This document shows positions 7,477 to 16,320 of a stretch of DNA of 44,622 nt, piece after piece. The stretch spans positions 76,431 to 121,052 of the forward strand of contig NZ_LNCD01000001.1 in NCBI RefSeq assembly GCF_001542405.1, given 5' to 3'. A program made the position numbers and the translations under genes. Source of the stretch: Rhizobium altiplani (GTDB lineage Bacteria; Pseudomonadota; Alphaproteobacteria; Rhizobiales; Rhizobiaceae). The notes beneath the pieces were generated by a model that was not told the DNA's origin, did no database searches, and worked only from the letters and a program-made list of their open reading frames with translations. Numbering within the stretch: the stretch's first letter is position 1; the number at the start of each line of letters is the position of its first letter.

Positions 7477-7603
7477 TCAATCACTCTTTCGCGACCACGT
7501 AAGGCGCCAAGAGTCAGGCTATTTGTCGAAAGAAAAGCGAAAACACAGGGTTAAACTCTATCCTTAGTCCTTTATGAGAAAACCACCACGCGAAAAGGAA
7601 ATC

Positions 7604-7855
7604 ATGGATACGACTGTACGAAAATCCGGCGACACGGACAAGGAGATGGGCGAGCGCGTTCGGGCGATGAGGTTGCGCGTTGGAATGACGCAAACGGAAT
7701 TGGGCACTGCGCTTGGGGTCTCATTTCAACAAGTTCAGAGATACGAACGCGGTGTAAACCGGCTCTCCATCGGCATGTTTATCGCCGTCTGCAGGACACT
7801 CAAGGTCGATCCCATGGACTTGCTTGGCCATTATTTCTCTGAGGGGACCGTGTAA
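7604..7855 (+). CDS. XRE-family transcriptional regulator
   Basis: 83 residues from ATG 7604, preceded by AAAAGGAA. A single Cro/C1-type helix-turn-helix fills most of the protein: GERVRAMRLRVGMTQTELGT, then ALGVSFQQVQRYERGVNRLS, which carries the recognition helix and the conserved 'VQxYExGxNRxS' signature typical of rhizobial regulators of this type. The C-terminus (VDPMDLLGHYFSEG) resembles the tail of short XRE proteins found in pairs in rhizobial genomes. It has no adjacent toxin gene, so it is more likely a stand-alone regulator than an antitoxin. Targets are unknown. Confidence 0.85.
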   Translation: MDTTVRKSGDTDKEMGERVRAMRLRVGMTQTELGTALGVSFQQVQRYERGVNRLSIGMFIAVCRTLKVDPMDLLGHYFSEGTV

Positions 7856-8289
7856 AACTCGTCCCCTAGGAATAAAAATGAGGATCTGTTGGAGCAAGTA
7901 CCACGTTCGAGCGAAGTGATCGTGGCCACCAAGTCGCTCCGGTCCAAGTTGGATATCGGAGCGAACTGGGGGGCGTTTCCGTTATTGTTCGAAGCGCCGT
8001 GACTTCTGTAGCGGAAACGGAATTTCTCCACCTCAGTCAGACGCAGCTCGACTTCGGGTGAAAACTGGGCATGTTTCCTTCTCTTAGAGAAGCCGAACAA
8101 AGCCGAACATTCACGCCTCGCTCTCTACAGCGGATACCGCCGCTAATGCGCTGAATTCTAAGCTTATTCATGCTTCGATGCCACCAACAATTGGAAGTCG
8201 TTTGCGACGCCGCCGACGACACAACGACCGGGGCTTCCCGATTGGACCTCCTCGATGCGCGCGCCGCTCGCGACGTGTGAGTCAGGTCG
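7856..8289. other. Gene-free stretch between XRE and GntR genes
   Basis: No gene with a ribosome site is visible. A plus-strand frame just after the XRE gene (about 7879-8001, ending LLFEAP) has protein-like composition but no start, so it may be a fragment. I see no repeats or RNA genes. Confidence 0.4.
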
Positions 8290-9051
8290 CTAGTCTTCGC
8301 CCTTTGAATTCTTGGCCTTGCGTCCGGCAAGATCGATATCGTGGGCTGCCTGTTCTATGAGCTTGCTCGCGGCCGCTCCGGCACCATCTACATCGCGCAT
8401 GCGTAACGCTTCCACCACGGCGTGATGACACCGAACGGCATCATCGCGATTGAAGACGGTCTTGTTGGAGGTCTCGAACGAGTAGGTGAGGGCTGCATCG
8501 ATCAGGCTGCTGATCTGCCGCAGAACGGGATTGTGGCTGGCTCGATATAGAATACGGTGAAACTCGACATCGGCAGATGAGAACTTCTCGACGTCCTCGC
8601 TGGCTTCTTTCATGAGTTGCCAAGCGCCATCCAGATCAGCGATCTCGCGGAGGGTCGCACGCTCGGCGGCCAGACTGGCGGCGAGCGGCTCAAGCACACG
8701 TCGGGTTTCCAGGACCGCGCCAAGGAGGTTAGCATCGAAGAGCCCTGGTCCGTGCCAGCTGATCACCTGAGGATCAAGCAGGCTCCAATTGTCCGGGTCA
8801 GAAACGACCGTACCCACCCGGGGCCGCGTCACCACCAGACCCTTAGCGGCGAGAACCTTGATCGCCTCTCTTATGACCGTGCGACTGACTCCGTACGCAG
8901 TCCCCAATTCGTTTTCAGTGGGAAGCGCAGTGCCGGGAGCGTATTTTCCCGACAAAACTTCCTCGGCTAGCGCTCTTGTCACATCGGGCATCACCCGGGG
9001 GCGCTGGCCTCCAGAAGCGCTCGTTTCTCCGATGTTTTGCGCCGAGCGCAT
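8290..9051 (-). CDS. GntR-family (FCD type) regulator of the sugar locus
   Basis: 253 residues from ATG 9049-9051 (MRSAQNIGETS), preceded by GAGGAG seven bases upstream. The N-terminal winged helix is clear (LPTENELGTAYGVSRTVIRE at about residues 45-65, then a wing with RPRVGTVV). The C-terminal all-helical FCD effector domain shows the conserved DxxFHRILYRASHN and a later CHHAVVEAL histidine pair that binds a metal in this class. FCD regulators of this kind control galactonate, galactarate and hexuronate genes (DgoR/GguR-like). It is the last gene on the minus strand of the locus, 110 bases downstream of the SDR gene, and probably represses the galactose/arabinose genes until a sugar acid binds. 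The ligand is inferred from context. Confidence 0.85.
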   Translation of the reverse strand: MRSAQNIGETSASGGQRPRVMPDVTRALAEEVLSGKYAPGTALPTENELGTAYGVSRTVIREAIKVLAAKGLVVTRPRVGTVVSDPDNWSLLDPQVISWHGPGLFDANLLGAVLETRRVLEPLAASLAAERATLREIADLDGAWQLMKEASEDVEKFSSADVEFHRILYRASHNPVLRQISSLIDAALTYSFETSNKTVFNRDDAVRCHHAVVEALRMRDVDGAGAAASKLIEQAAHDIDLAGRKAKNSKGED

Positions 9052-9161
9052 CACGATTCTCCTCACTCTTTGACGCCACTTTTCTATCAGATCGCGGAGT
9101 CGGGAAACAAGCTAGTTAGGCCAGCGATACAAATTCATCGGACAAGCCTGACTGCGGGGAC

Positions 9162-9941
9162 TCACGCCGGATGCTGCTGGACACTCAAGCCCCCATCTAC
9201 GGTCAGGCAGGTAGCGTTCATGAACGGGCACTCGTCGGAGATCATAAAAACCGCCGCCATTGCAATCTCTTCAGGAGATGCAATTCTTCCGCCGGGATGA
9301 AGCTTCATCGTCTCGGCCTTCGCAGCCTCCGGATCAGGAAAGCTATTCCAGTAGTCGATAACCTTCTGCGTGGCGACATAGCCAGGAGCCAGCGCATTCA
9401 CGCGAACGTTCTTCGCCGCATATTCCAGTCCCAGCGACTTCGTCATGCCGAGAAGCGCGTGCTTGGCCAGGGGGTATGGAAACGTATGTGGAATGATCGT
9501 GAAGGCATGGGTGGACGCGATGTTGAGGATCACCCCACCCCCCTGCTCGATCAGTCCGGGTAAAACCGCCTTCGAGCAGTTCCACGCCCCTTTCAGGTTG
9601 ATGTCGAAGCAACGGTTCCATTCGTCGTCTGTCGTTTCCAGCGGCTCCGAGAAAACATTGACCCCGGCATTGTTCACCAATGCGTTTATCTGGCCAAAAT
9701 CGTCGGAAGCTTGGCTGGTAGCCTGTCTGATCGCGGCGGCATCCGTGATGTCCACCGCGTGTGCTATCACTCGATAGCCCTCTTCTCGCAGCTTCAATGC
9801 CTCGGCGTTCAGGAGAGCCTCGTCACGGTCGATGAGAAGCAGGCTTGCGTCTTCTCGGACAAATCCTTTGGCAATGGCAAGGCCAATGCCCTGTGCCGCG
9901 CCCGTTATCATGATGCGCTTGCCTGACAGCCGCTTCGACAT
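9162..9941 (-). CDS. SDR sugar 1-dehydrogenase (probable galactose/arabinose dehydrogenase)
   Basis: 259 residues with all classical short-chain dehydrogenase marks: TGAAQGIG at 13-20 for NAD(P), NNAG at 90-93, and the catalytic Ser143, Tyr156 and Lys160 (S-x12-Y-x3-K). Asp38 (LLIDRD) at the end of the second strand suggests NAD preference. The C-terminus ends in the typical TVDGGLSVQ. In this operon, with an aldose epimerase and D-galactonate dehydratase, the natural role is oxidation of D-galactose (or L-arabinose/D-fucose) at C1 to the lactone. That reaction is inferred from neighbours; the fold alone does not fix the substrate. No lactonase gene is present in the window. Confidence 0.8.
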   Translation of the reverse strand: MSKRLSGKRIMITGAAQGIGLAIAKGFVREDASLLLIDRDEALLNAEALKLREEGYRVIAHAVDITDAAAIRQATSQASDDFGQINALVNNAGVNVFSEPLETTDDEWNRCFDINLKGAWNCSKAVLPGLIEQGGGVILNIASTHAFTIIPHTFPYPLAKHALLGMTKSLGLEYAAKNVRVNALAPGYVATQKVIDYWNSFPDPEAAKAETMKLHPGGRIASPEEIAMAAVFMISDECPFMNATCLTVDGGLSVQQHPA

Positions 9942-10035
9942 GAATGCTTACTCCTCCGACTTTCCTGTAATGCCGCCATCCCGGTTCACACCTGCTGTAC
10001 GGCAACCCTTGTATGCCTGTACTGTATGCCATCCG

Positions 10036-10926
10036 TCAGCCTGTCTCGACCCGCAAACGGAAACCTCCCATAAGCGACTCGCCCGGTGCGAGAACCGTAA
10101 GCCCACCAAGGCCCGGTAGATTGTGCCCGTTCGCCAGGTGAGACATGGGCTCGAAGCAGAAATAATCCCGCTTGAACCCGGGATCGAAGGTCGTGTCCGA
10201 CAGGAAAAGGATAGCGTGCCGAAGTATCGGATCAGCCTCCATACGGAGAGAGATGCCATGCTCGGGCCACGAGATTCTCGCGTGGCCATTCCAGTTCTCA
10301 AATCCGTTGTTGACCCATCGATGAGGCAGACCGATGGCTCGGCTGAAGTCCAGATCCGCTGGTATGCTCGTCCGCTCCCCCGGCAGCCATCCCTCGACCT
10401 CCGTCCAGAATGCCTCGGCGCAAGCTTCAAGTGTGGTCTGGGGCGTCAGCGGAAAATATGGATGCCAGCCGAGACCGAATGGCAATCTTTGACGACCGCG
10501 ATTTTCGACCGTCATAGCGATTGTCAGGCTGTCGTCGTCGATCGTAAAGCACTGGCTTGCCAGATACTCATAGGGCGTGTGCCCGCCCCTGTGCTCGAAG
10601 CTCATCTCGATCGACCTGTCGGTCTGCCCGCCGAGGCGCCAGTCAGCGAGCCAACCGTCTCCGTGGAGGTAGTGAGGGTCCCATTCGGTATTCGGGCTAA
10701 GGGTAAACACAGCTCTGTCGAAGACAAACCTGTTGCCCCTAACGCGATTACCGAAGGGGACAAGCGGAAAGCAGGACGCTTCGGGTGCGCCTGCATCGAC
10801 TCTGGGTGCAGGCCTGAGCAGCGGCACTCTCCGGCCGTCGCCCTGCTTCCAGAGGCCAAGGATCGATCCCCCATGGGTGCTTACCCGAAGCGAAAGTGAC
10901 CCTGAGCCGATATCCACAAGTGTCAC
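10036..10926 (-). CDS. Aldose 1-epimerase (mutarotase) family protein
   Basis: 296 residues, the length of the GalM-like/D-hexose-6-phosphate epimerase-like group. Motifs: PFGNRVRGNRF at 57-67 (sugar-binding Asn-Arg), a first histidine in YLHGDG (His88), a second in GLGWHPYF (His155), and the probable catalytic base Glu259 in CFEPMSH. It would interconvert the alpha and beta anomers of an aldose so that the dehydrogenase next door receives the right one. It lies 94 bases upstream of the SDR gene and 76 bases downstream of dgoD on the same strand, so it belongs to the same transcription unit. Confidence 0.85.
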   Translation of the reverse strand: MTLVDIGSGSLSLRVSTHGGSILGLWKQGDGRRVPLLRPAPRVDAGAPEASCFPLVPFGNRVRGNRFVFDRAVFTLSPNTEWDPHYLHGDGWLADWRLGGQTDRSIEMSFEHRGGHTPYEYLASQCFTIDDDSLTIAMTVENRGRQRLPFGLGWHPYFPLTPQTTLEACAEAFWTEVEGWLPGERTSIPADLDFSRAIGLPHRWVNNGFENWNGHARISWPEHGISLRMEADPILRHAILFLSDTTFDPGFKRDYFCFEPMSHLANGHNLPGLGGLTVLAPGESLMGGFRLRVETG

Positions 10927-11002
10927 AGCTTAACCCTCTGGACCCTGATCCATACCCGTCGATCGGGAAGTGTCCTCAGCTGGGCTTGAGAGATGCGCAC
11001 GA

Positions 11003-12151
11003 TCACCACTCGGCAAAGCTGCCGTCTTCGTGACGCCAGATGGGATTGCGCCAGCGATGACCTTCCTTGGCACGCTCGATCACGTACTCCTCGTTCACCT
11101 CGACACCCAAACCTGGGCCTTGCGGAATGCTGACGAAACCGTCGGCATAATGGAACACCTCCTTGTTGGAGATGTAATCCAGAATATCGTTGCCCGTGTT
11201 GTAGTGGATACCCAGGCTCTGTTCCTGGATGAAGGCGTTGTAGCTGACAGCATCGACCTGGAGGCAGGCAGCAAGAGCGATCGGACCGAGCGGGCAATGC
11301 GGCGCGACGGCGACATCATAGGCTTCTGCCATCGCGGCGATCTTTCTACACTCTGTGATACCGCCAGCGTGGCTGAGGTCCGGCTGTATGATATCGACAT
11401 ACCCGTCCGCCAGCACGGACTTGAAGTCCCAGCGCGAATAGAGACGTTCCCCAAGCGCGATCGGGGTCGAGCAATGGTTGGCGATTTCCTTCAGCGTCTC
11501 GCGATGCTCGGAGAGCACGGGCTCTTCAATAAACATAAGCTTGTAGGGTTCCAGTTCCTTGGCGAGAACCTTTGCCATCGGCTTGTGAACGCGACCATGG
11601 AAATCCACACCGATTCCGATGTGCGGGCCGATTGCTTCCCGGATTGTCGCGATTGTCTGGACAGCCTTGTCGATTTTCTCGTTCGTATCGACGATCTGCA
11701 TCTCTTCGCAGCCATTGAGCTTGATCGCTTTGAACCCGCGAGCGACGACGTCCCTGGCATTTGCTGCAACATCTGCCGGGCGGTCCCCACCAATCCAGGA
11801 GTAGACCTTGATCCTATCGCGTACCTGGCCGCCGAGCAGCGAATGGATCGGCTGCCCCAACGCCTTGCCCTTGATGTCCCAGAGCGCCTGATCAATTCCC
11901 GCAAGCGCCGACATGTGGATGGCTCCGCCGCGATAGAAGCCGCCGCGGTACATCACCGTCCAGTGGTCCTCGATCAGGAACGGGTCCTTGCCGATGAGGT
12001 AGTCTGCCAGCTCATGCACTGCCGCCTCGACGGTTAGAGCACGCCCTTCGACGACCGGTTCACCCCAACCGACAATGCCCTCGTCGGTCTCGATCTTCAA
12101 AAACAACCAGCGCGGCGGGACCATGTATGTCGTCAGCTGTGTAATCTTCAT
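11003..12151 (-). CDS. dgoD: D-galactonate dehydratase
   Basis: 382 residues, the same length as E. coli DgoD and collinear with it from MKITQLTTY to the [15 protein letters not shown] end. All enolase-superfamily residues fall at E. coli numbering: metal ligands Asp183, Glu209 and Glu235, and catalytic His185 and His285 ([29 protein letters not shown]). The enzyme removes water from D-galactonate to give 2-keto-3-deoxy-galactonate in the De Ley-Doudoroff pathway. It is the first gene of the minus-strand unit and is divergent from araF, so the 187-base gap between them should carry both promoters. The kinase and aldolase that finish the pathway are not in this window. Confidence 0.95.
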   Translation of the reverse strand: MKITQLTTYMVPPRWLFLKIETDEGIVGWGEPVVEGRALTVEAAVHELADYLIGKDPFLIEDHWTVMYRGGFYRGGAIHMSALAGIDQALWDIKGKALGQPIHSLLGGQVRDRIKVYSWIGGDRPADVAANARDVVARGFKAIKLNGCEEMQIVDTNEKIDKAVQTIATIREAIGPHIGIGVDFHGRVHKPMAKVLAKELEPYKLMFIEEPVLSEHRETLKEIANHCSTPIALGERLYSRWDFKSVLADGYVDIIQPDLSHAGGITECRKIAAMAEAYDVAVAPHCPLGPIALAACLQVDAVSYNAFIQEQSLGIHYNTGNDILDYISNKEVFHYADGFVSIPQGPGLGVEVNEEYVIERAKEGHRWRNPIWRHEDGSFAEW

Positions 12152-12338
12152 CCGTACTCTCCTCAGCGCGTCGAAGTCAGCTCAAACGCGGTTCTATGGC
12201 ACATCGACGCGGCATTCCGCCCGCTACCAAGGCATGTAGCCAATTTTTCATACAATAGCAATTGACTGGTATGATAAATTGAAATAGTTCATCTACATGC
12301 CAGGGAGGCATAGTGTTTCCACCAGGAGGGAGAGAGAA
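12152..12338. promoter_or_regulatory. Divergent dgoD/araF promoter region with inverted repeat
   Basis: TTCATAC at 12247-12253 and GTATGAT at 12269-12275 form an inverted repeat (six of seven positions) whose half-sites are 20 bases apart, two helical turns. The same bases can serve araF as -35 TTCATA and -10 TATGAT with a 17-base spacer. A repressor binding here, such as the locus's GntR protein, would block araF and could affect dgoD. The araF ribosome site AGGAGG is at 12324-12329. Confidence 0.45.
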
Positions 12339-13322
12339 ATGCGCATTTTTCGTGCAGCAGTTTTGTTCGGGACCGTGGCGCTGATGGCCGCAAGTTCGGC
12401 TTTCGCGGCCGACGTCAAGATTGGCTTCATCGTTAAGCAGCCCGAAGAGCCGTGGTTCCAGGACGAGTGGAAGTTCGCCGACGTAGCAGCCAAGGAAAAG
12501 GGTTTCACGCTCGTCAAGATCGGTGCTGAAGATGGTGAGAAGGTTCAGTCCGCCATCGACAACCTGGGAGCACAGGGTGCTCAGGGCTTCATCATCTGCA
12601 CTCCTGACGTCAAGCTTGGACCAGGCATCGTAGCCAAGGCCGCGGCCAATGACCTCAAGATCATGACCGTCGACGACCGCCTGGTAAACGCCGATGGCAG
12701 CCCGCTTGAGGACGTGCCTCACATGGGTATCTCGGCGACCAAGATCGGTGAGGCCGTTGGCCAGACGATCGCCGATGAGGTCAAGAAGCGCGGTTGGGAC
12801 GTGAAGGAAGTGGGCGTAATCCGCGTCTCCTACGACCAGCTTCCGACTGCCGTTGACCGAGTGAACGGTGCCCTCTCTGTGCTCAAGGCTGCCGGGTTCC
12901 CGGAAACCAACATCTTCGACGCCCCTCAGGCCAAGACCGACACGGAAGCCGCCCTCAACGCAGCCACGGTCGTGCTCAACAAGAACGCTGGTATCAAGAA
13001 GTGGGTCGCAGTCGGCCTCAATGACGAAGCCGTGCTTGGTGCTGTTCGCGCCACCGAGACGGTTGGCATCCCCGCCGACAGCATGATCGGCGTCGGCATC
13101 GGCGGTGCGGATTCGGCAATCAACGAGTTCAAGAAGCCGACGGCAACGGGCTTCTTCGGCACTGTGATCATCTCGCCGAAGCGCCATGGCTACGAAACGG
13201 CACTCAACATGTATGAGTGGGTAGCCAACGGCAAAGAACCTGAGAAGCTGATCCTGACGGCTGGCCAGCTCGCGCTGCGCGACAACTACGAGGTAGTCCG
13301 CAAGGAACTGGGTATCGAATGA
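12339..13322 (+). CDS. araF: Periplasmic sugar-binding protein, L-arabinose/galactose type
   Basis: The start is ATG 12339 with AGGAGG nine bases upstream; the open frame goes back to 12297 but lacks a ribosome site there. 327 residues. A signal peptide (MRIFRAAVLFGTVALMAASSAFA) precedes DVKIGFIVKQPEEPWFQDEW, which closely resembles the AraF N-terminus, where the Lys, Trp and Glu contact the sugar. The rest follows AraF (FIICTPDVKLG, MTVDDRLVNADG, MGISATKIGEAVG, VGIGGADSA). It is a periplasmic binding protein for arabinose, and AraF of E. coli also binds galactose and fucose. First gene of araFGH. Confidence 0.9.
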   Translation: MRIFRAAVLFGTVALMAASSAFAADVKIGFIVKQPEEPWFQDEWKFADVAAKEKGFTLVKIGAEDGEKVQSAIDNLGAQGAQGFIICTPDVKLGPGIVAKAAANDLKIMTVDDRLVNADGSPLEDVPHMGISATKIGEAVGQTIADEVKKRGWDVKEVGVIRVSYDQLPTAVDRVNGALSVLKAAGFPETNIFDAPQAKTDTEAALNAATVVLNKNAGIKKWVAVGLNDEAVLGAVRATETVGIPADSMIGVGIGGADSAINEFKKPTATGFFGTVIISPKRHGYETALNMYEWVANGKEPEKLILTAGQLALRDNYEVVRKELGIE

Positions 13323-13387
13323 TCAGCTACTAAGATGAATTCAGTCCGGCGGCTTTCTGTCGCCGGACCTTCTCATGGGATGCTGTC

Positions 13388-14914
13388 ATGCAGGACTTTC
13401 TCGAATTCAAAGCGATATCCAAGGGATATCCCGGCGTGCAGGCGCTCGCCGATGTTTCGTTCTCTGTAAAGAAGGGAGCGGTCCACGGCCTGATGGGCGA
13501 AAACGGAGCTGGCAAGTCAACGCTCATCCGCGTTCTCTCAGGTGACCAATCCGCCGATAACGGCGAAATCTCGATCGATGGCTCGACCCAGCACTATCGC
13601 TCGGTTCGTGATGCCTTCGATGCGGGCGTTATTGTCATTCACCAGGAACTGCAGCTCGTCCCCGAACTGACGGTAGCGGAAAATCTCTGGCTCGGGCGCT
13701 TTCCCGGGAAGGCCGGAGTCATCGACCGCAGCCGCCTTACGAACGTCGTTCGAGAAAAGCTCAGCGAGATCGGGATTGAGATCGAGCCTGGTGCCAAGGT
13801 GGCCTCGCTATCGATCGGCGAACGCCAGATGGTGGAAATCGCGAAAGCCGTGATGGCGGATGCTCGCGTGATCGCACTCGATGAGCCGACGTCGTCGCTG
13901 TCCTCGCGGGAGAGCGAAATTCTGTTCTCCCTGATCGAACGCCTACGCTCTCAGGGCAAGGTCATCCTTTACGTATCGCACCGCCTCGACGAGATATTCC
14001 GTCTTTGCGACAGCCTAACGGTCCTCCGTGACGGCAAGCTTGCAGCACATCACGCCGACATCACCGCTGTTACCCGCGAGCAGATTATTTCGGAAATGGT
14101 CGGGCGCGAGATATCCAACATCTGGGGATACCGGCCGCGCGAGTTCGGCGAGGTCCGTCTTGAGGTCAAGGACATTGCAGGCCGCAAGCTCCGCACACCA
14201 ATCCGCTTCTCGGTTCGCCAAGGAGAAATTCTCGGGTTCTTCGGCCTGATCGGTGCTGGCCGCAGCGAGATGACGCGCCTCGTGTATGGCGCGGACACAC
14301 GCTCGCAAGGCACTGTCAGTGTCGACGGCGTAGAGGTAGTGGCCGACAGCCCTCCGCACGCAATTCGCGGGGGAATTGTTCTATGCCCGGAGGATCGGAA
14401 GTTCGACGGCATCGTGCAGGGCCGCAGTATCGAAGAGAACATGGCGATCTCCTCTCGCCGGCACTTCTCGCCGTTTGGGATCCTTCAGCCCAAGAAGGAA
14501 GCCGAACTCGCCGAGCAGTTCATTGCCAAGCTGCGTGTACGCACTCCGTCCAGGAAGCAGGACATCGTCAACCTGTCCGGCGGCAATCAGCAGAAGGTGA
14601 TCCTTGGCCGCTGGCTCTCCGAACAGGGCGTGAAGGTGCTGATCATTGACGAACCAACGCGCGGTATCGACGTCGGTGCGAAGTCTGAAATCTATGAAAT
14701 ACTCTACGAGCTTGCTGCACAGGGCATGGCAATAGTCGTTGTCTCAAGCGAATTGCCGGAAGTGATGGGCATCACCGACCGCATCGTCGTGATGTGCCAG
14801 GGTCGCGTCGCAGCAAATATCGAGCGCGACGACTTCGATGAGCGGCGAATTCTCGCCGCCGCCCTCCCCGATGTGGCCAATGCCAGCGAACTCCCCAACC
14901 AGCAGGTCCAGTAG
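13388..14914 (+). CDS. araG: Sugar ABC transporter ATP-binding protein (two ATPase domains)
   Basis: 508 residues with two fused ABC domains, as in AraG/RbsA/MglA. The first has Walker A GENGAGKST (37-45), the signature LSIGERQ and Walker B VIALDEPTSSLSSRE. The second has a degenerate Walker A (GLIGAGRSE), the signature LSGGNQQKV and Walker B VLIIDEPTRGIDVG. The degenerate second P-loop is normal for this family. It powers the AraH permease. It starts 65 bases after araF and stops 2 bases before araH, so it is cotranscribed. The araF/araG gap shows no strong hairpin. Confidence 0.92.
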   Translation: MQDFLEFKAISKGYPGVQALADVSFSVKKGAVHGLMGENGAGKSTLIRVLSGDQSADNGEISIDGSTQHYRSVRDAFDAGVIVIHQELQLVPELTVAENLWLGRFPGKAGVIDRSRLTNVVREKLSEIGIEIEPGAKVASLSIGERQMVEIAKAVMADARVIALDEPTSSLSSRESEILFSLIERLRSQGKVILYVSHRLDEIFRLCDSLTVLRDGKLAAHHADITAVTREQIISEMVGREISNIWGYRPREFGEVRLEVKDIAGRKLRTPIRFSVRQGEILGFFGLIGAGRSEMTRLVYGADTRSQGTVSVDGVEVVADSPPHAIRGGIVLCPEDRKFDGIVQGRSIEENMAISSRRHFSPFGILQPKKEAELAEQFIAKLRVRTPSRKQDIVNLSGGNQQKVILGRWLSEQGVKVLIIDEPTRGIDVGAKSEIYEILYELAAQGMAIVVVSSELPEVMGITDRIVVMCQGRVAANIERDDFDERRILAAALPDVANASELPNQQVQ

Positions 14915-14916
14915 CG

Positions 14917-15867
14917 ATGACGTCTTTGAAAAAACTCCTACTCGGCGAGCAAGGCCTCGTCGTTATTTTTGCCATCGCTTTCGCCATCGTGGCAGCAACT
15001 GTTCCAAACTTCCTCACCGAGCGAAACATGCTTGGGCTGCTGCAGTCGGTCGTCACCATCGGCATTGTCGCCTGCACCATGATGTTCTGCCTTGCATCCC
15101 GCGATTTCGACCTTTCGGTCGGATCGACCGTCGCGTTCTCGGGGATGATAGCCGTCATGGCCTCGAACGCCACCGGTTCGATCGTCCTTGGACTTATAGC
15201 AGCGCTCCTCTGTGGTGGTGCTGTTGGTCTCGTGAACGGTGTGGTTATCGCCCGTTTTCGGATCAACGCCCTTATCACCACGCTGGCGACGATGCAGATC
15301 GTTCGCGGCTTGGCGCTGATCGCATCCGATGGCCGCGCAGTCGGTATCAACGATCCCGGCTTCTACCAGTTGGCACTCTCGAAGTTCTTGGGCATCCCAA
15401 CTCCGATCTGGGTCATGGCGATCTTCTTCGTGATCTTTGGCTTCCTACTAAACCGGACAGTCTTCGGGAAGAACACGCTGGCGATCGGCGGCAACCCGGA
15501 AGCGTCGCGTCTCGCTGGTGTCAATGTCTCCAGAATGCGCATCTGGATCTTTGCGCTGCAGGGACTCGTTTGTGCCGTGGCGGGTGTCCTGCTTGCGTCG
15601 CGCATCACATCGGGTCAGCCGAATGCTGCAACCGGGCTGGAACTATCGGTCATTTCGGCCTGTGTTCTGGGTGGCGTGTCGCTCGCGGGTGGTCGTGCAG
15701 CTATGACCGGAGTGATCGTCGGTGTCCTGATTATGGGCATTGCAGAGAACGTGATGAACCTCCTCAATATCCAGGCCTTTTATCAGTATGTCGTGCGTGG
15801 ATTGATCCTTCTGCTCGCCGTTCTGTTGGACAACCTGAGATCCGCTGCGGCTGGGAGGCGCGGCTGA
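14917..15867 (+). CDS. araH: Sugar ABC transporter permease
   Basis: 316 residues, with multiple hydrophobic segments spread over the whole length. The BPD_transp_2 family signature is visible (RDFDLSVGSTVAFSGMI near residue 65 and GNPEASRLAGVNVSRMRIW in the middle). The sequence ends with the FYQYVVRGLILLLAVLLDN helix typical of RbsC/AraH. It forms the membrane channel of the importer as a homodimer. Only 2 bases separate it from araG. It is the last gene of the unit. With the binding protein resembling AraF and the enzymes next door being galactose type, I expect the importer to carry galactose and/or arabinose. Confidence 0.92.
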   Translation: MTSLKKLLLGEQGLVVIFAIAFAIVAATVPNFLTERNMLGLLQSVVTIGIVACTMMFCLASRDFDLSVGSTVAFSGMIAVMASNATGSIVLGLIAALLCGGAVGLVNGVVIARFRINALITTLATMQIVRGLALIASDGRAVGINDPGFYQLALSKFLGIPTPIWVMAIFFVIFGFLLNRTVFGKNTLAIGGNPEASRLAGVNVSRMRIWIFALQGLVCAVAGVLLASRITSGQPNAATGLELSVISACVLGGVSLAGGRAAMTGVIVGVLIMGIAENVMNLLNIQAFYQYVVRGLILLLAVLLDNLRSAAAGRRG

Positions 15868-16320
15868 TGTGAGGCGGCGCATTGCGGCAATCTCAGACCG
15901 ATTCCAGCGTAAACCAACCACGGCACCGCGTCCGAAAGTCTTTTGTGGTGAACAAGGTTGTTAAAAGCGCACGTTGGAAACGGGCGTATCGAAATCGCCG
16001 CCACCCCATATCCGCTGGGCCTTCCAACTCCGGCGAGAATTCCTGCCACGAAGGTGACCGCTGCCCTCAATCTGCATTGGATTCCCGTTACCTCTAGGGT
16101 GCAGTAACTGCGTCCTTGCTCAAGCATGGCTCTGCCATTTTTTTGCCGCGTTATGGCAAGTGCCGCAGGGTTTCGGCGGCGTGTGGCGGGGCCCGCTCGA
16201 TATTGCCCACAATGAGCGACGGCGACGCTATCATTTGCATACTCTCGGGTGCTAAAATCCCCGCGACGAACAGCGAGGGTTATTGCCAGCCCATCAGGCG
16301 CCAGACGAGGAGCCCGTGTC
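15868..16320. other. Gene-free stretch after araH
   Basis: No supported gene, RNA or clear terminator was found. Short frames on both strands are shadow-like. The ribosome site of the next gene (GAGGAG, 16307-16312) is at its right end. Confidence 0.4.

Noticed and set aside
10970..12037. Long plus-strand open frame opposite dgoD
   Set aside because: dgoD is certain from its active-site residues; the opposite frame has no family features.
12177..13187. Long minus-strand open frame opposite araF
   Set aside because: Antisense of a clear binding-protein gene; no ribosome site and shadow-like composition.
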